DNA of 19,831 nt, from NCBI GenBank assembly GCA_945874855.1, contig CAMCIP010000010.1:1-19831 (forward strand). The letters run 5' to 3'. Every line of letters starts with the position of its first letter. Position 1 is the stretch's first letter. Of this stretch, positions 7,773 through 15,359 are shown piece by piece. A model generated the notes under the pieces. The model did no database searches. It was not told the origin of the DNA and saw only the letters and a list, made by a program, of their open reading frames with translations. The position numbers and the translations under genes were made by a program. This DNA comes from Brevundimonas vancanneytii. GTDB lineage: Bacteria; Pseudomonadota; Alphaproteobacteria; Caulobacterales; Caulobacteraceae.

Positions 7773-7942
7773 TTATCACCGTTCCGTGAAGTCGGGGGAA
7801 GAGGAAAAAACTCTCATTTTCAGCCGCTGCCGCCCGGGCCTTGCCCCGGCACTCGCCAGACAGTCAGATCAGGCGCACGATCCGGTCGCGACCGCTGAGC
7901 AGCAGACTGATCGTGGATGGCGATGTGCGGGGTCAGGCCGCG
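7773..7942. other. Intergenic spacer between tRNA-Glu and the cold-shock gene
   Basis: This 170-base gap would form the 5' leader of the cold-shock mRNA. On the minus strand it holds a short CCGGG/CCCGG hairpin (7834-7849), and 23 bases later a run of six T (7805-7810) inside a pyrimidine-rich stretch. The hairpin and T-run are too far apart for a standard terminator. No promoter matching the Caulobacter consensus was recognised, and no ORF is evident. Confidence 0.4.
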
Positions 7943-8017
7943 TGGCAGTCCCTAGGGGAATCGAACCCCTCTTTTCAGGTTGAAAACCTGACGTCCTAAC
8001 CGATAGACGAAGGGACC
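7943..8017 (-). tRNA. tRNA-Glu (anticodon TTC)
   Basis: The minus strand gives a 75-base tRNA: acceptor stem GGTCCCT/AGGGACT (terminal G-T wobble), anticodon stem TCAGG/CCTGA around loop TTTTCAA (anticodon TTC), T arm GGGGTTCGATTCCCC, discriminator G and encoded CCA (7943-7945). It is preceded by a strong promoter match. Confidence 0.95.
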
Positions 8018-8035
8018 GCTGCGCGGAGAGCGGGC

Positions 8036-8064
8036 GATATAGCCGCCGATTCCAGCAGGTGCAA
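8036..8064 (-). promoter_or_regulatory. Housekeeping promoter of tRNA-Glu
   Basis: On the minus strand GCTATATC (8036-8043) matches the Caulobacter -10 consensus GCTANAWC at every position. TTGCACC (8058-8064) lies 14 bases upstream as the -35. The -10 ends 18 bases before the tRNA 5' end, leaving a short leader for processing. Confidence 0.7.
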
Positions 8065-8102
8065 GCCCTGTCGCCGGACGTTTCGGTCGAGACGGCCGGG
8101 GT

Positions 8103-9914
8103 TCAGACGGCCCGAGGATCGGCCGCGTCGTCGATCTCCAGCTGCACGCCGCGTCGCCCGTTCCAGTCGTCCGCCTTGAGACGACCGACCACGCTCAGCC
8201 CCCCCTGCCCCGACAGGATGGCGCGCCCCAGGGGCAGGTCGGCACAGCGCCAGGCGACAGCGCGGACCGACGCCCCGTCCGGTCCCGCCAGGCGACACCG
8301 CACATGGCCGGCCCCCATGACCGCGGGCTCGCGCGGCGTGACGCGTTCAAGCGCGAAGACGGGCTCGGCGTTGCCCGGGCCGAACGGGGACAGGCGCTGG
8401 AACTGGTCGAACAGATCACGGTCCACCGCGCCCGGCTCGACGAGGGCGTCGATCTCGACCGCATCGAGGGCCTCCGCCTCGGCCCGCGTGTCGGCGAGCC
8501 GGTCACTGAGGAAGCGGCGCAGGTCGTCGATCCGGTCCAACGCCACCGTCAGCCCGGCCGCCATAGGATGGCCTCCGCCGGCCATCAGCACACCCGCTTC
8601 CCAGGCCGCCTGAACCGCCCGACCCAGATCCTGACCCGGCTGGGACCGGCCGGAGCCCTTGCCGACGCCATTGACGGCGTCCACCCCGATCACGACCACC
8701 GGCTTGCGCCAGCGTTCGCGCAGCCGGCCGGCGACGATGCCGACCACGCCCGGATGCCAATCCTCGCCGGCGACGGTGATCACAGCCTGATCGGCATGGC
8801 TGCCGCCGGCCTCGACCCGGCGCACGGCCTCCTCGGTCACCTGCCGCTCCACCTCGCGCCGCTCAAGGTTCAGGGCGTTCAGTTCGACGGCCAGGGCCAT
8901 GGCCTCGGCGGGATCCTCCGTCGAGAGGAGGCGGGCGCCGAGGTCGGCTCGCCCGATCCGGCCACCCGCATTGATCCGCGGGCCGAGGATGAAGCCCGCC
9001 TGCATGACGCCGGCCGGCCCCGGCTCGGCGCCAGCGGCCTCCAGCAGGGCGCGGAGGCCGACGTTGCCCCAGGTCGACATGACCTTCAGCCCCTGGGCGG
9101 TCAGCGCGCGATTGAAGCCCGTCAGGCCGGTCACATCGCAGACGGCCCCCAGCGCCGCCAGGTCAAGCCAGCGGCGGAGGTCGGGCTCCGGTCGGGTCGC
9201 GAACAGACCGCGCCGACGCGCCTCGCGGTTCAACGCCGCCAGAAGCACCAGGACCACTCCGGCCGCGGCGAGATTGCCCTGCCCGGAGGGGCAACCCGGA
9301 CGGTTGGGATTGACCACCGCCAGGCAGGGCGGTGGCACGTCCCGCATCAGATGGTGGTCGATCACGACGACCGGCAGATCGATAGCCGCCGCATGCTGCA
9401 GGGCCGTGGTCGCCGCCGCGCCGCAGTCCACCGTGATGACGAGCTCGGCCCCGCGCGCCTTCAGCGTGTCGAAGGCCCGGGCGCTGGGACCGTACCCCTC
9501 CGTCAGGCGGTCAGGAACATAGATGGGCAGCTCCGCGCCCATGTCGCGGAACCACCTTACCAGCAGGGCCGCACTGGAGGCCCCATCGACGTCATAGTCG
9601 GCGAAAACGTGAACGGCCGCGCCCTTTTCCACCGCATCGACGACGGCGCTTGCCGCCGCGTCCATGTCGATGAAGGTCGAGGGGTCCGGAAACCAGGTCT
9701 TCAGGGTCGGATCGAGGAAGGCTGTGGCTCCGTCGGCGTCCACGCCACGGGCCGCGAGAGCCCGGGCAAGGGGCGCGACCAGACCGTGGGCCTGCATCAG
9801 GGCGCGCACGGTCGCCTCGGCGGCCGCCCTCTGACGCCAGGCGCGGCCCGACAGGGAGCGCTCGACGCCCAGAAAGGCGGTTCGGGTCCCGGTCGGCGCC
9901 CCGCCGTCCGCCAT
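8103..9914 (-). CDS. recJ: Single-stranded-DNA-specific exonuclease RecJ
   Basis: 5'-to-3' single-strand DNA exonuclease of the DHH phosphoesterase superfamily, used in recombination and mismatch/base-excision repair. The 603-aa protein, near the usual length, has the catalytic DHH motifs FADYDVDG (104-111), TVDCG (161-165) and VIDHH (184-188), followed by NPNRP (202-206), GPRINAGGRI (311-320) and the DHHA1 motif GGGHPMAAG (446-454), then a C-terminal OB-like region. All metal ligands appear present. Its ATG (9912-9914) overlaps the glpX stop by one base (TGATG), indicating translational coupling. The tRNA-Glu promoter begins 39 bases past its stop on the same strand. Confidence 0.96.
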   Translation of the reverse strand: MADGGAPTGTRTAFLGVERSLSGRAWRQRAAAEATVRALMQAHGLVAPLARALAARGVDADGATAFLDPTLKTWFPDPSTFIDMDAAASAVVDAVEKGAAVHVFADYDVDGASSAALLVRWFRDMGAELPIYVPDRLTEGYGPSARAFDTLKARGAELVITVDCGAAATTALQHAAAIDLPVVVIDHHLMRDVPPPCLAVVNPNRPGCPSGQGNLAAAGVVLVLLAALNREARRRGLFATRPEPDLRRWLDLAALGAVCDVTGLTGFNRALTAQGLKVMSTWGNVGLRALLEAAGAEPGPAGVMQAGFILGPRINAGGRIGRADLGARLLSTEDPAEAMALAVELNALNLERREVERQVTEEAVRRVEAGGSHADQAVITVAGEDWHPGVVGIVAGRLRERWRKPVVVIGVDAVNGVGKGSGRSQPGQDLGRAVQAAWEAGVLMAGGGHPMAAGLTVALDRIDDLRRFLSDRLADTRAEAEALDAVEIDALVEPGAVDRDLFDQFQRLSPFGPGNAEPVFALERVTPREPAVMGAGHVRCRLAGPDGASVRAVAWRCADLPLGRAILSGQGGLSVVGRLKADDWNGRRGVQLEIDDAADPRAV

Positions 9915-10867
9915 CAGAACGGCCGGAGCGTACGGATGCGACGGACGGTCCGATCAGAAGAGTCCATCACCAGGGTGTGGGTCGACACGGCCCCGCCCGC
10001 GACCTCGACCCCGTCCAGCAGTGCGCCCTTGGTCACGCCGGTGGCGGCGAAGACGGCATCCCGGGACACAAGGTCGTGCAGGTCGTATTTGCGGTCCAGA
10101 TCGACCACGCCGGTCCGTGCGGCCCGGGCGCGCTCGTCGTCATTGCGGAAGATCAGGCGACCCTGGAAATGGCCGCCGACGCATTTCAGGGCCGCGGCCG
10201 CCAGAACGCCCTCGGGCGCGCCACCGGAGCCGAGATACAGATCGATTCCCGTCTCCGGCTGGGTGGTGTGGATCACACCGGCCACGTCGCCGTCGGTGAT
10301 GAGCACCACCTTGGCCCCGACCCCACGGAGGGCGGCGATCAGCTCGGCGTGGCGCGGCCGGTCCATGACACAGACACAGATGTCCTCAGGCCGCACGCCC
10401 TTGGCCCGCGCCAGCGCCCTGACGTTCTCGGCCGGCGGCAGGTCCAGATCGACGGTCCCGGCGGGATGGCCCGGGCCGATCGCGATCTTGTCCATATAGG
10501 TGTCAGGCGCGTGCAGCAGACCGCCGCGGGGGGCGAGGGCCAGGACGGCGAGGGCGTTGGCCATGGCCTTGGCCGTCAGGGTGGTGCCTTCCAGCGGATC
10601 GAGGGCGATGTCGATCGCGGGGCCGCGTCCCGTGCCCACCTTTTCGCCGATGTACAACATCGGTGCCTCGTCGCGCTCGCCCTCGCCGATCACGATGCGG
10701 CCGTCGATGTCGAGGGCGTTCAGGGCCGTGCGCATGGCGTCGACCGCCACCTGATCGGCGGCCTTTTCGTCGCCGCGTCCGATCAGGCCGTAGGCCGCGA
10801 CGGCGGCCGCCTCGGTGACGCGGGCGGCCGCGTCGGCCAGGTTCAGGGCGGGAGCCGTTTCGGCCAT
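9914..10867 (-). CDS. glpX: Class II fructose-1,6-bisphosphatase
   Basis: Hydrolyses fructose-1,6-bisphosphate to fructose-6-phosphate in gluconeogenesis; cytoplasmic, Mn2+-dependent in the family. The 317-aa protein has the metal and substrate motifs GEGERDEAPM (61-70), DPLEGTT (90-96), a YMDKIAIGP segment and VMDRPRHAELI. The ATG at 10865-10867 follows a GAGGAG ribosome binding site. The frame stays open well upstream but is only a shadow of other genes there. It ends in TGATG shared with recJ. A lipoprotein gene lies 65 bases upstream on the same strand. Confidence 0.95.
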   Translation of the reverse strand: MAETAPALNLADAAARVTEAAAVAAYGLIGRGDEKAADQVAVDAMRTALNALDIDGRIVIGEGERDEAPMLYIGEKVGTGRGPAIDIALDPLEGTTLTAKAMANALAVLALAPRGGLLHAPDTYMDKIAIGPGHPAGTVDLDLPPAENVRALARAKGVRPEDICVCVMDRPRHAELIAALRGVGAKVVLITDGDVAGVIHTTQPETGIDLYLGSGGAPEGVLAAAALKCVGGHFQGRLIFRNDDERARAARTGVVDLDRKYDLHDLVSRDAVFAATGVTKGALLDGVEVAGGAVSTHTLVMDSSDRTVRRIRTLRPF

Positions 10868-10932
10868 GGGCGATTCTCCTCGGGGATGCAGGCTGGCAGA
10901 TTTGCGCCGTCTCGACGACGGAACGGCGACGG

Positions 10933-11373
10933 TCAGCGCCGGTGGACGGGCGCGGGCGCGCGGGCGCGCTCTCGCAGGGTTAGGGCGAAGGCCTCGACCT
11001 CCGTTCGGGTTCGGGCCGCGTCGGGCGAGACCGGCACTGCGGCAACGCGCGCCCGCACGCCGGCGGTGATGGCCCCGGCGTCCAGGCCGGTCCAGTCGAT
11101 CGCGGCCACCTGGATCTCCAGTTCGTCCGCCCCGGCCTTCAGCGCACCGACCTCGCCGCGCACCTGGGTGGGCGAGATTCGGTCCGTGCCGGCGCCAGGA
11201 AAGTCCTCCCAGCGGGGATAGACCCGGTTGGCGTTGACCACCTCGGCAATGCGGACGGTGTCGCCCGGATCGGGGCTTTCGGCGACGTCCAGGGCGGTCT
11301 GGCAGCCGCCCAGCGTGGCGAGGACCACGAACCCGGCCCCCGAGACCGTCTTTTTCCACGTCCGCGCGTTCAT
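10933..11373 (-). CDS. Putative lipoprotein of unknown function
   Basis: I do not recognise a named family. The 146-aa product has a basic N-terminus (MNARTWKKT), a hydrophobic stretch and a lipobox LGG-C (Cys24), so it should be exported and lipidated. The mature part includes a VYPRWEDFPGAGTD segment (51-64), then a predicted helical region rich in Ala, Glu and Arg that ends in a basic Pro/Arg tail. The ATG at 11371-11373 is chosen because the signal peptide then has normal length; an in-frame ATG at 11386-11388 adds five residues. Neither has a good ribosome binding site. It is divergent from phaC (75-base gap) and followed by glpX after 65 bases. Confidence 0.75.
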   Translation of the reverse strand: MNARTWKKTVSGAGFVVLATLGGCQTALDVAESPDPGDTVRIAEVVNANRVYPRWEDFPGAGTDRISPTQVRGEVGALKAGADELEIQVAAIDWTGLDAGAITAGVRARVAAVPVSPDAARTRTEVEAFALTLRERARAPAPVHRR

Positions 11374-11412
11374 TTCGGGCCCGGTCATATGCCATGATCG
11401 AAATCGGCGAAA

Positions 11413-11436
11413 GGGCGGTCGCGGGACCGTCCGCCC
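11413..11436. other. Hairpin in the phaC 5' leader
   Basis: GGGCGG (11413-11418) and CCGCCC (11431-11436) can pair. An alternative inner pairing, CGGTC with GACCG, uses the same bases. The right arm ends two bases before the GGAAG that probably serves as the phaC ribosome binding site, so it could affect phaC translation. Such short GC stems are common by chance in this genome. Confidence 0.3.
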
Positions 11437-11447
11437 CGGAAGCGACC

Positions 11448-13397
11448 ATGGCCAAGCGACCCAAGACCCCCGACCTGCCCCCGCCGCCCAAGGCCGCGCC
11501 GCGCAAGCCCGGCCGCCCGACCTCGGCCAAGCCGCGGGCCAAGGCCCCACCCCGGCCGGCCGCTGCCGCGCCTGAGCCGGCCCCCAAACCCAGCGAGAAG
11601 CTGCGTTTCGCTCCGCCGCCTCCGCCGACGAGCGAAGTCACGCGCACCATGATCGAGACCCTGTCGCTGAATCTGGCGCGGGCGGCCATGACAGCACAGT
11701 CGGCCATCGCCGAGGCCGCGCTCAGCCAGGCGGATCGCCCCGCCGCCCTTTCGGCCGATCCCTTCAACGTCGGCCCGGCCATGACCCAGGTGATGGCGGG
11801 CCTGGCCTCGCGGCCCGACAAGCTGTTCGCGGCCCAGGCCGATCTGTTCAACCGCTATCTGGACCTCTGGGCCGGGGCCACGCGCCGCGCCGCGGGTGAG
11901 GCCGCGCCCGAGGCATCGAAGGACAAGCGGTTCAAGGACCCCGCCTGGTCCGAGAACCCGATGTTCGACGTCATGCGCCAGTCCTATCTGATCAGCGCCG
12001 ACTGGATGAACGGTCTGGTCTCCTCGGTGGAGGACGTCGATCCCCGGACCAAGCGACGCGCCGAATTCTTCACCAAACTGCTGACCGACGCCTTCTCGCC
12101 CTCCAACTTCCTCGCCTCCAATCCGGCGGCGCTGAAGGCCATGGCCGACACCAATGGCGAGAGCCTGGTCAAGGGCATGCAGAATTTCGCCGCCGATCTG
12201 GAACGCGGCATGGGCAAGCTGAAGATCAGCCAGGCCGACTATGGCCGGTTCGAGGTGGGCGTGAACGTGGCCACGGCTCCGGGCCAGGTGGTCTGGCGCG
12301 ACGAACTGTTCGAGCTCATCCAGTACGATGCGGCCACCGGGACGCAGCGCGCCATCCCGCTGCTGATCTTCCCGCCGTGGATCAACAAATTCTACATTCT
12401 GGACCTGCAGCCCGAGAACTCGATGATCCGCTGGCTGTCGGCCCAGGGGTTCACGGTCTTCGTCTGCTCCTGGGTCAATCCGGACCGCGACAAGGCCGAC
12501 TGGAACTTCGACCAGTATCTGGAAAAGGGCATCTATCGCGCCATCGACAAGGTGCTGGAACAGTCAGGTGCGGAGCGGCTGAATGCGGTCGGCTACTGCA
12601 TCGGCGGCACCCTGCTGGGCGCGGCCCTGGCCCATATGGCGGCGAAGGGCGACGACAGGGTCAATGCGGCGACCTTCTTCGCGGCCCAGCACGACTTCGC
12701 CGAGGCCGGCGATCTGCTTCTGTTCACCGACGAGCACTGGCTGAGCGAGATCGAGCAACAGATGGACGCCGCCGGGGGCGTCCTCCCCGGCGCGGCCATG
12801 GCCGACACCTTCAATGCGCTCCGCGCCAATGACCTGATCTGGTCCTTCTTCGTCAGCAACTACCTGATGGGCAAGGACCCGCCGGCCTTCGACCTGCTGT
12901 TCTGGAACGCCGACCAGACCCGCATGCCCAAGGCACTGCACCTCAACTACTTACGTAGCATGTACGGGCAGAATCTTCTTTCGCAGGGTGAATTCCACAT
13001 CGGGGGGCTGACCGTCGATCTGTCCAAGGTGAAGATCCCGCTCTATTTCCAGGCCAGCCGCGAGGACCACATCGCGCCGATGAACTCCGTCTATCGCTCG
13101 GCCCGCGCCTTCTCCGGTGCCGATGTCACCCTGACCCTGGCGGGGTCCGGCCATATCGCCGGCGTGGTCAATCCGCCCGCTGCGGCCAAATACCAGCACT
13201 GGATCAACCCGGCCCTGCCGCCGACGCTGGCCGAATGGCAGGCGGGGGCAGCGGAGCATCCGGGCAGCTGGTGGAACCACTGGGCGGCCTGGCTGCATGC
13301 CCGCGCGGGCGAGATGGTCCCCGCCCGCGATCCGGCCAGGGGCCCCCTCAAGGCGATCGAGCCGGCGCCCGGGTCTTATGTGAAGGTGAAGTCTTGA
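11448..13397 (+). CDS. phaC: Class I poly(3-hydroxyalkanoate) synthase
   Basis: Polymerises (R)-3-hydroxyacyl-CoA, typically 3-hydroxybutyryl-CoA, into storage polyester on carbonosome granules. The 649-aa protein has an N-terminal PhaC domain and an alpha/beta hydrolase core with lipase-like box GYCIGG. The catalytic triad by position is C384, D540 (SREDH) and H569 (GSGHIAG). Conserved NPPAAAKYQHW and PGSWWNHWA follow near the C-terminus. Residues 1-60 form a basic Pro/Ala/Lys-rich tail not needed for the fold, with an AT-hook-like KPGRP at 20-24. The ATG at 11448 is chosen because GGAAG lies five bases upstream; an earlier in-frame ATG at 11394 has no site. A small membrane protein overlaps its stop. 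Confidence 0.95.
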   Translation: MAKRPKTPDLPPPPKAAPRKPGRPTSAKPRAKAPPRPAAAAPEPAPKPSEKLRFAPPPPPTSEVTRTMIETLSLNLARAAMTAQSAIAEAALSQADRPAALSADPFNVGPAMTQVMAGLASRPDKLFAAQADLFNRYLDLWAGATRRAAGEAAPEASKDKRFKDPAWSENPMFDVMRQSYLISADWMNGLVSSVEDVDPRTKRRAEFFTKLLTDAFSPSNFLASNPAALKAMADTNGESLVKGMQNFAADLERGMGKLKISQADYGRFEVGVNVATAPGQVVWRDELFELIQYDAATGTQRAIPLLIFPPWINKFYILDLQPENSMIRWLSAQGFTVFVCSWVNPDRDKADWNFDQYLEKGIYRAIDKVLEQSGAERLNAVGYCIGGTLLGAALAHMAAKGDDRVNAATFFAAQHDFAEAGDLLLFTDEHWLSEIEQQMDAAGGVLPGAAMADTFNALRANDLIWSFFVSNYLMGKDPPAFDLLFWNADQTRMPKALHLNYLRSMYGQNLLSQGEFHIGGLTVDLSKVKIPLYFQASREDHIAPMNSVYRSARAFSGADVTLTLAGSGHIAGVVNPPAAAKYQHWINPALPPTLAEWQAGAAEHPGSWWNHWAAWLHARAGEMVPARDPARGPLKAIEPAPGSYVKVKS

Positions 13398-13771
13398 GCC
13401 GACTGGAGCCGAACGCCCTTCTGGCCCTGACGACCGCCTTCGCCCTGACGTTGCTGGTGATCACCACGGCGGTCTTCGGTGCGCCGGATCAGCTGCTCCG
13501 CAACGGCGTGCTGGCCCTCGTGTCGGCCAGCGGATTCGTGCTGCTCAATCCGCTGCTGCTGAAGGTGATGAAGCTGCCGCCGCGCCCGCCCCTGATCGAC
13601 CCGGGGGCCCCTGCGACCGCGCCCTGGGCGGCCATCTATCCGCTGCTGGTTCTGGCGGCCGCAGCCGTTCCCGTGGTCTGGCCCGGTCACAACTACGGCC
13701 TGCTGGTGGTCATCGCCGGCGTCTGGTGCGGGGCCACGGTCGACAGCGCCCTGAAGGCCCGCCGGGCCTAA
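13394..13771 (+). CDS. Small four-helix membrane protein coupled to phaC, unknown function
   Basis: I do not recognise the family. A TTG start at 13394-13396 overlaps the phaC stop (TTGA) and has AAGG about eight bases upstream inside phaC. The resulting 125-aa protein has four hydrophobic segments at roughly residues 9-28, 38-57, 79-97 and 101-117, separated by a Pro-rich loop (KLPPRPPLIDPGAP) after helix 2, and a short basic C-terminus. No catalytic motif is visible. No ATG or GTG start near the overlap fits the frame. Translational coupling suggests a role linked to PhaC or simply a shared transcript. A perfect hairpin lies just downstream. Confidence 0.72.
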   Translation: MSRLEPNALLALTTAFALTLLVITTAVFGAPDQLLRNGVLALVSASGFVLLNPLLLKVMKLPPRPPLIDPGAPATAPWAAIYPLLVLAAAAVPVVWPGHNYGLLVVIAGVWCGATVDSALKARRA

Positions 13772-13801
13772 GGCCTGAGCGAGACCGTGCGCCACGCGTT
13801 C

Positions 13802-13826
13802 GGCGGACCCACGCAGTGGGTCCGCC
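13802..13826. terminator. Perfect 11-bp hairpin between convergent genes
   Basis: Arms GGCGGACCCAC (13802-13812) and GTGGGTCCGCC (13816-13826) pair perfectly around a three-base loop. It lies in the 70-base gap between the phaC operon end (13771) and the msrB end (13842), so it could act as a bidirectional terminator or 3'-end stabiliser. Neither side has a U-run, so Rho-independent termination would be inefficient. Confidence 0.6.
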
Positions 13827-13841
13827 TCAAACGATCAGTGT

Positions 13842-14342
13842 CTAGGCAGGCCGGAAGATCAGGGCCACGCCGTTGTTGCAGTAGCGCTTGCCCGTCGGGC
13901 GCGGACCGTCGTCGAAGACGTGGCCGTGATGTCCCAGGCACTGGGCGCAGTGATATTCGGTGCGCGGGATGCCGATGAGGAAATCGGTCTTGGTGCCGAT
14001 GTTGGCCGACATCACCTGCCAGAAGCTGGGCCAGCCGGTGCGGCTGTCATACTTCCAGTCCGAGCGGAACAGCGGCAGTTCGCAGCCGCGGCACAGGAAA
14101 GTCCCGGCCCGCTTCTCATCGTTCAGCGGGCTGGTGTAGGGCCGCTCGGTCGCCTCGCGCCGCAGGACGTCATAGCTCAGCCCCGGCAGCCGGCGGCGCC
14201 ATTCGGCGTCCGGGATGCGCCGGAAGGGCGAGTTGGCGAAGCGCGAGTCCTGGGCGTCCACGCCCTCGGGCGCGCAGGCGGCGACGGTCAGGGCGGAGGC
14301 GCCCAGGATCAGGCGGCGGCGGTCGGTGCGGATCGGGGTCAT
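13842..14342 (-). CDS. msrB: Peptide-methionine (R)-S-oxide reductase MsrB, Tat-type lipoprotein
   Basis: Reduces methionine-R-sulfoxide in oxidised proteins. The 166-aa protein has C84xxC87 and C132xxC135 zinc ligands, GWPSFW (103-108), HGHVFDDGP (139-147) and the catalytic Cys in RYCNNG (C155). The N-terminus carries a twin-arginine stretch (DRRRLILGASAL) followed by a lipobox (VAA-C, Cys23), pointing to folded export by Tat and lipid anchoring, so it likely protects cell-envelope proteins. The usual resolving-Cys region is present in part only, so the recycling partner is unclear. It lies 59 bases downstream of argC on the same strand. Confidence 0.92.
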   Translation of the reverse strand: MTPIRTDRRRLILGASALTVAACAPEGVDAQDSRFANSPFRRIPDAEWRRRLPGLSYDVLRREATERPYTSPLNDEKRAGTFLCRGCELPLFRSDWKYDSRTGWPSFWQVMSANIGTKTDFLIGIPRTEYHCAQCLGHHGHVFDDGPRPTGKRYCNNGVALIFRPA

Positions 14343-14401
14343 GACTGCACATACGCCGTCAAGGCGACGACGGTTTCAACCGCGGCGACGGCGCAGGGCG
14401 C

Positions 14402-15355
14402 TCAGACCAGACCGGCCGCCTCGTCCAGACCCAGCATCAGGTTCAGATTCTGCACCGCCGCGCCCGAGGCGCCCTTGCCCAGATTGTCCAGCAGGGCCAC
14501 CAGACGCGCCTGCCCGCCTGACCGGTCGCCGAACACGTGCAGGCGCAGGCGGTTGGTGCCGTTCAGCCCCTCGGGCGTCAGGCCGGTCAGGGCCTCGGTG
14601 GCCTCCAGCGAGGCCACCTCGACGAAGCGGGCGCCGGCATAGGCCTCGACCAGGCAGCCGTGGACCACCTCGATCGACGGCGACCCCGGCAGGGCCTCCA
14701 GATGCAGCGGCACCTCGACCAGCATCCCCTGCCTGTAGTTCCCCACCGCAGGCGCGAAAAGCACGGGCCGCGACAGGCCTGAATGTCGGGTCATCTCGGG
14801 CACGTGCTTGTGCGTCAGGCTGAGGCCATAGGCGCGGAAGGGATCGGGCCGCGTCGTCATTCCGGCCTCCGAGCCGGAACCGAACTCCGCGATCATGGCC
14901 TTTCCGCCGCCGGAATAGCCGCTGACGGCATTGACCGTGACGGGCCAGTCCGCGGGCACGATCCCCGCCCGCACCAGCGGCGCGACCAGGGCCAGAAAGC
15001 CGGTGGGATAGCAGCCGGGGTTCGAGACCCGCCGGGCCGCCATGATCCGCTCGCGCCGCCCCGGCGCCAGCTCGGGAAAGCCATAGGCCCACATCGGATC
15101 GACGCGGAAGGCGGTGGAGGCGTCGATCACCCGCACCTCGGGGTTTTCGACCATGGCCACGGCTTCCCGGGCCGCGTCGTCGGGCAGGCACAGGATGACC
15201 GCATCGGCGCCGTTCAACGCCGCGCGCCGGGCCTCGACGTCGCGCCGCCGGTCGCCGAGCAGGATCAGCTCCAGATCGCCGCGCGCCTGCAGCCGCTCGC
15301 GGATCTCCAGCCCCGTGGTCCCGGCCTCGCCGTCGATGAAGATGGTGTGGGTCAT
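14402..15355 (-). CDS. argC: N-acetyl-gamma-glutamyl-phosphate reductase (type 2)
   Basis: NADPH-dependent reduction of N-acetylglutamyl-5-phosphate to the semialdehyde, third step of arginine synthesis; cytoplasmic. The 317-aa length and pattern fit the shorter type-2 ArgC found in alphaproteobacteria. Visible motifs are GEAGTTG (9-15, dinucleotide binding), ILCLPDD (54-60), VIDASTAFR (76-84), catalytic SNPGCYPTG (111-119, Cys115), SGYSGGGK and HKHVPEM. The ATG is at 15353-15355. It starts four bases after the stop of a 73-aa gene on the same strand, so the two are probably co-transcribed. Confidence 0.94.
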   Translation of the reverse strand: MTHTIFIDGEAGTTGLEIRERLQARGDLELILLGDRRRDVEARRAALNGADAVILCLPDDAAREAVAMVENPEVRVIDASTAFRVDPMWAYGFPELAPGRRERIMAARRVSNPGCYPTGFLALVAPLVRAGIVPADWPVTVNAVSGYSGGGKAMIAEFGSGSEAGMTTRPDPFRAYGLSLTHKHVPEMTRHSGLSRPVLFAPAVGNYRQGMLVEVPLHLEALPGSPSIEVVHGCLVEAYAGARFVEVASLEATEALTGLTPEGLNGTNRLRLHVFGDRSGGQARLVALLDNLGKGASGAAVQNLNLMLGLDEAAGLV

Positions 15356-15359
15356 TCAA

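Noticed and set aside
7801..7849. Intrinsic terminator after tRNA-Glu
   Set aside because: The 5-bp hairpin and the run of six T are separated by over 20 bases, so they do not form a standard terminator.
8304..10499. A 731-codon open frame on the plus strand opposite recJ and glpX
   Set aside because: It mirrors two well-supported genes and has no conserved motif; its composition is that of an antisense shadow.
14376..15359. A 327-codon minus-strand frame overlapping argC in another frame
   Set aside because: ArgC in its own frame has every family motif; this frame reads as low-complexity Arg/Gly/Ala and is a frame-shifted shadow.
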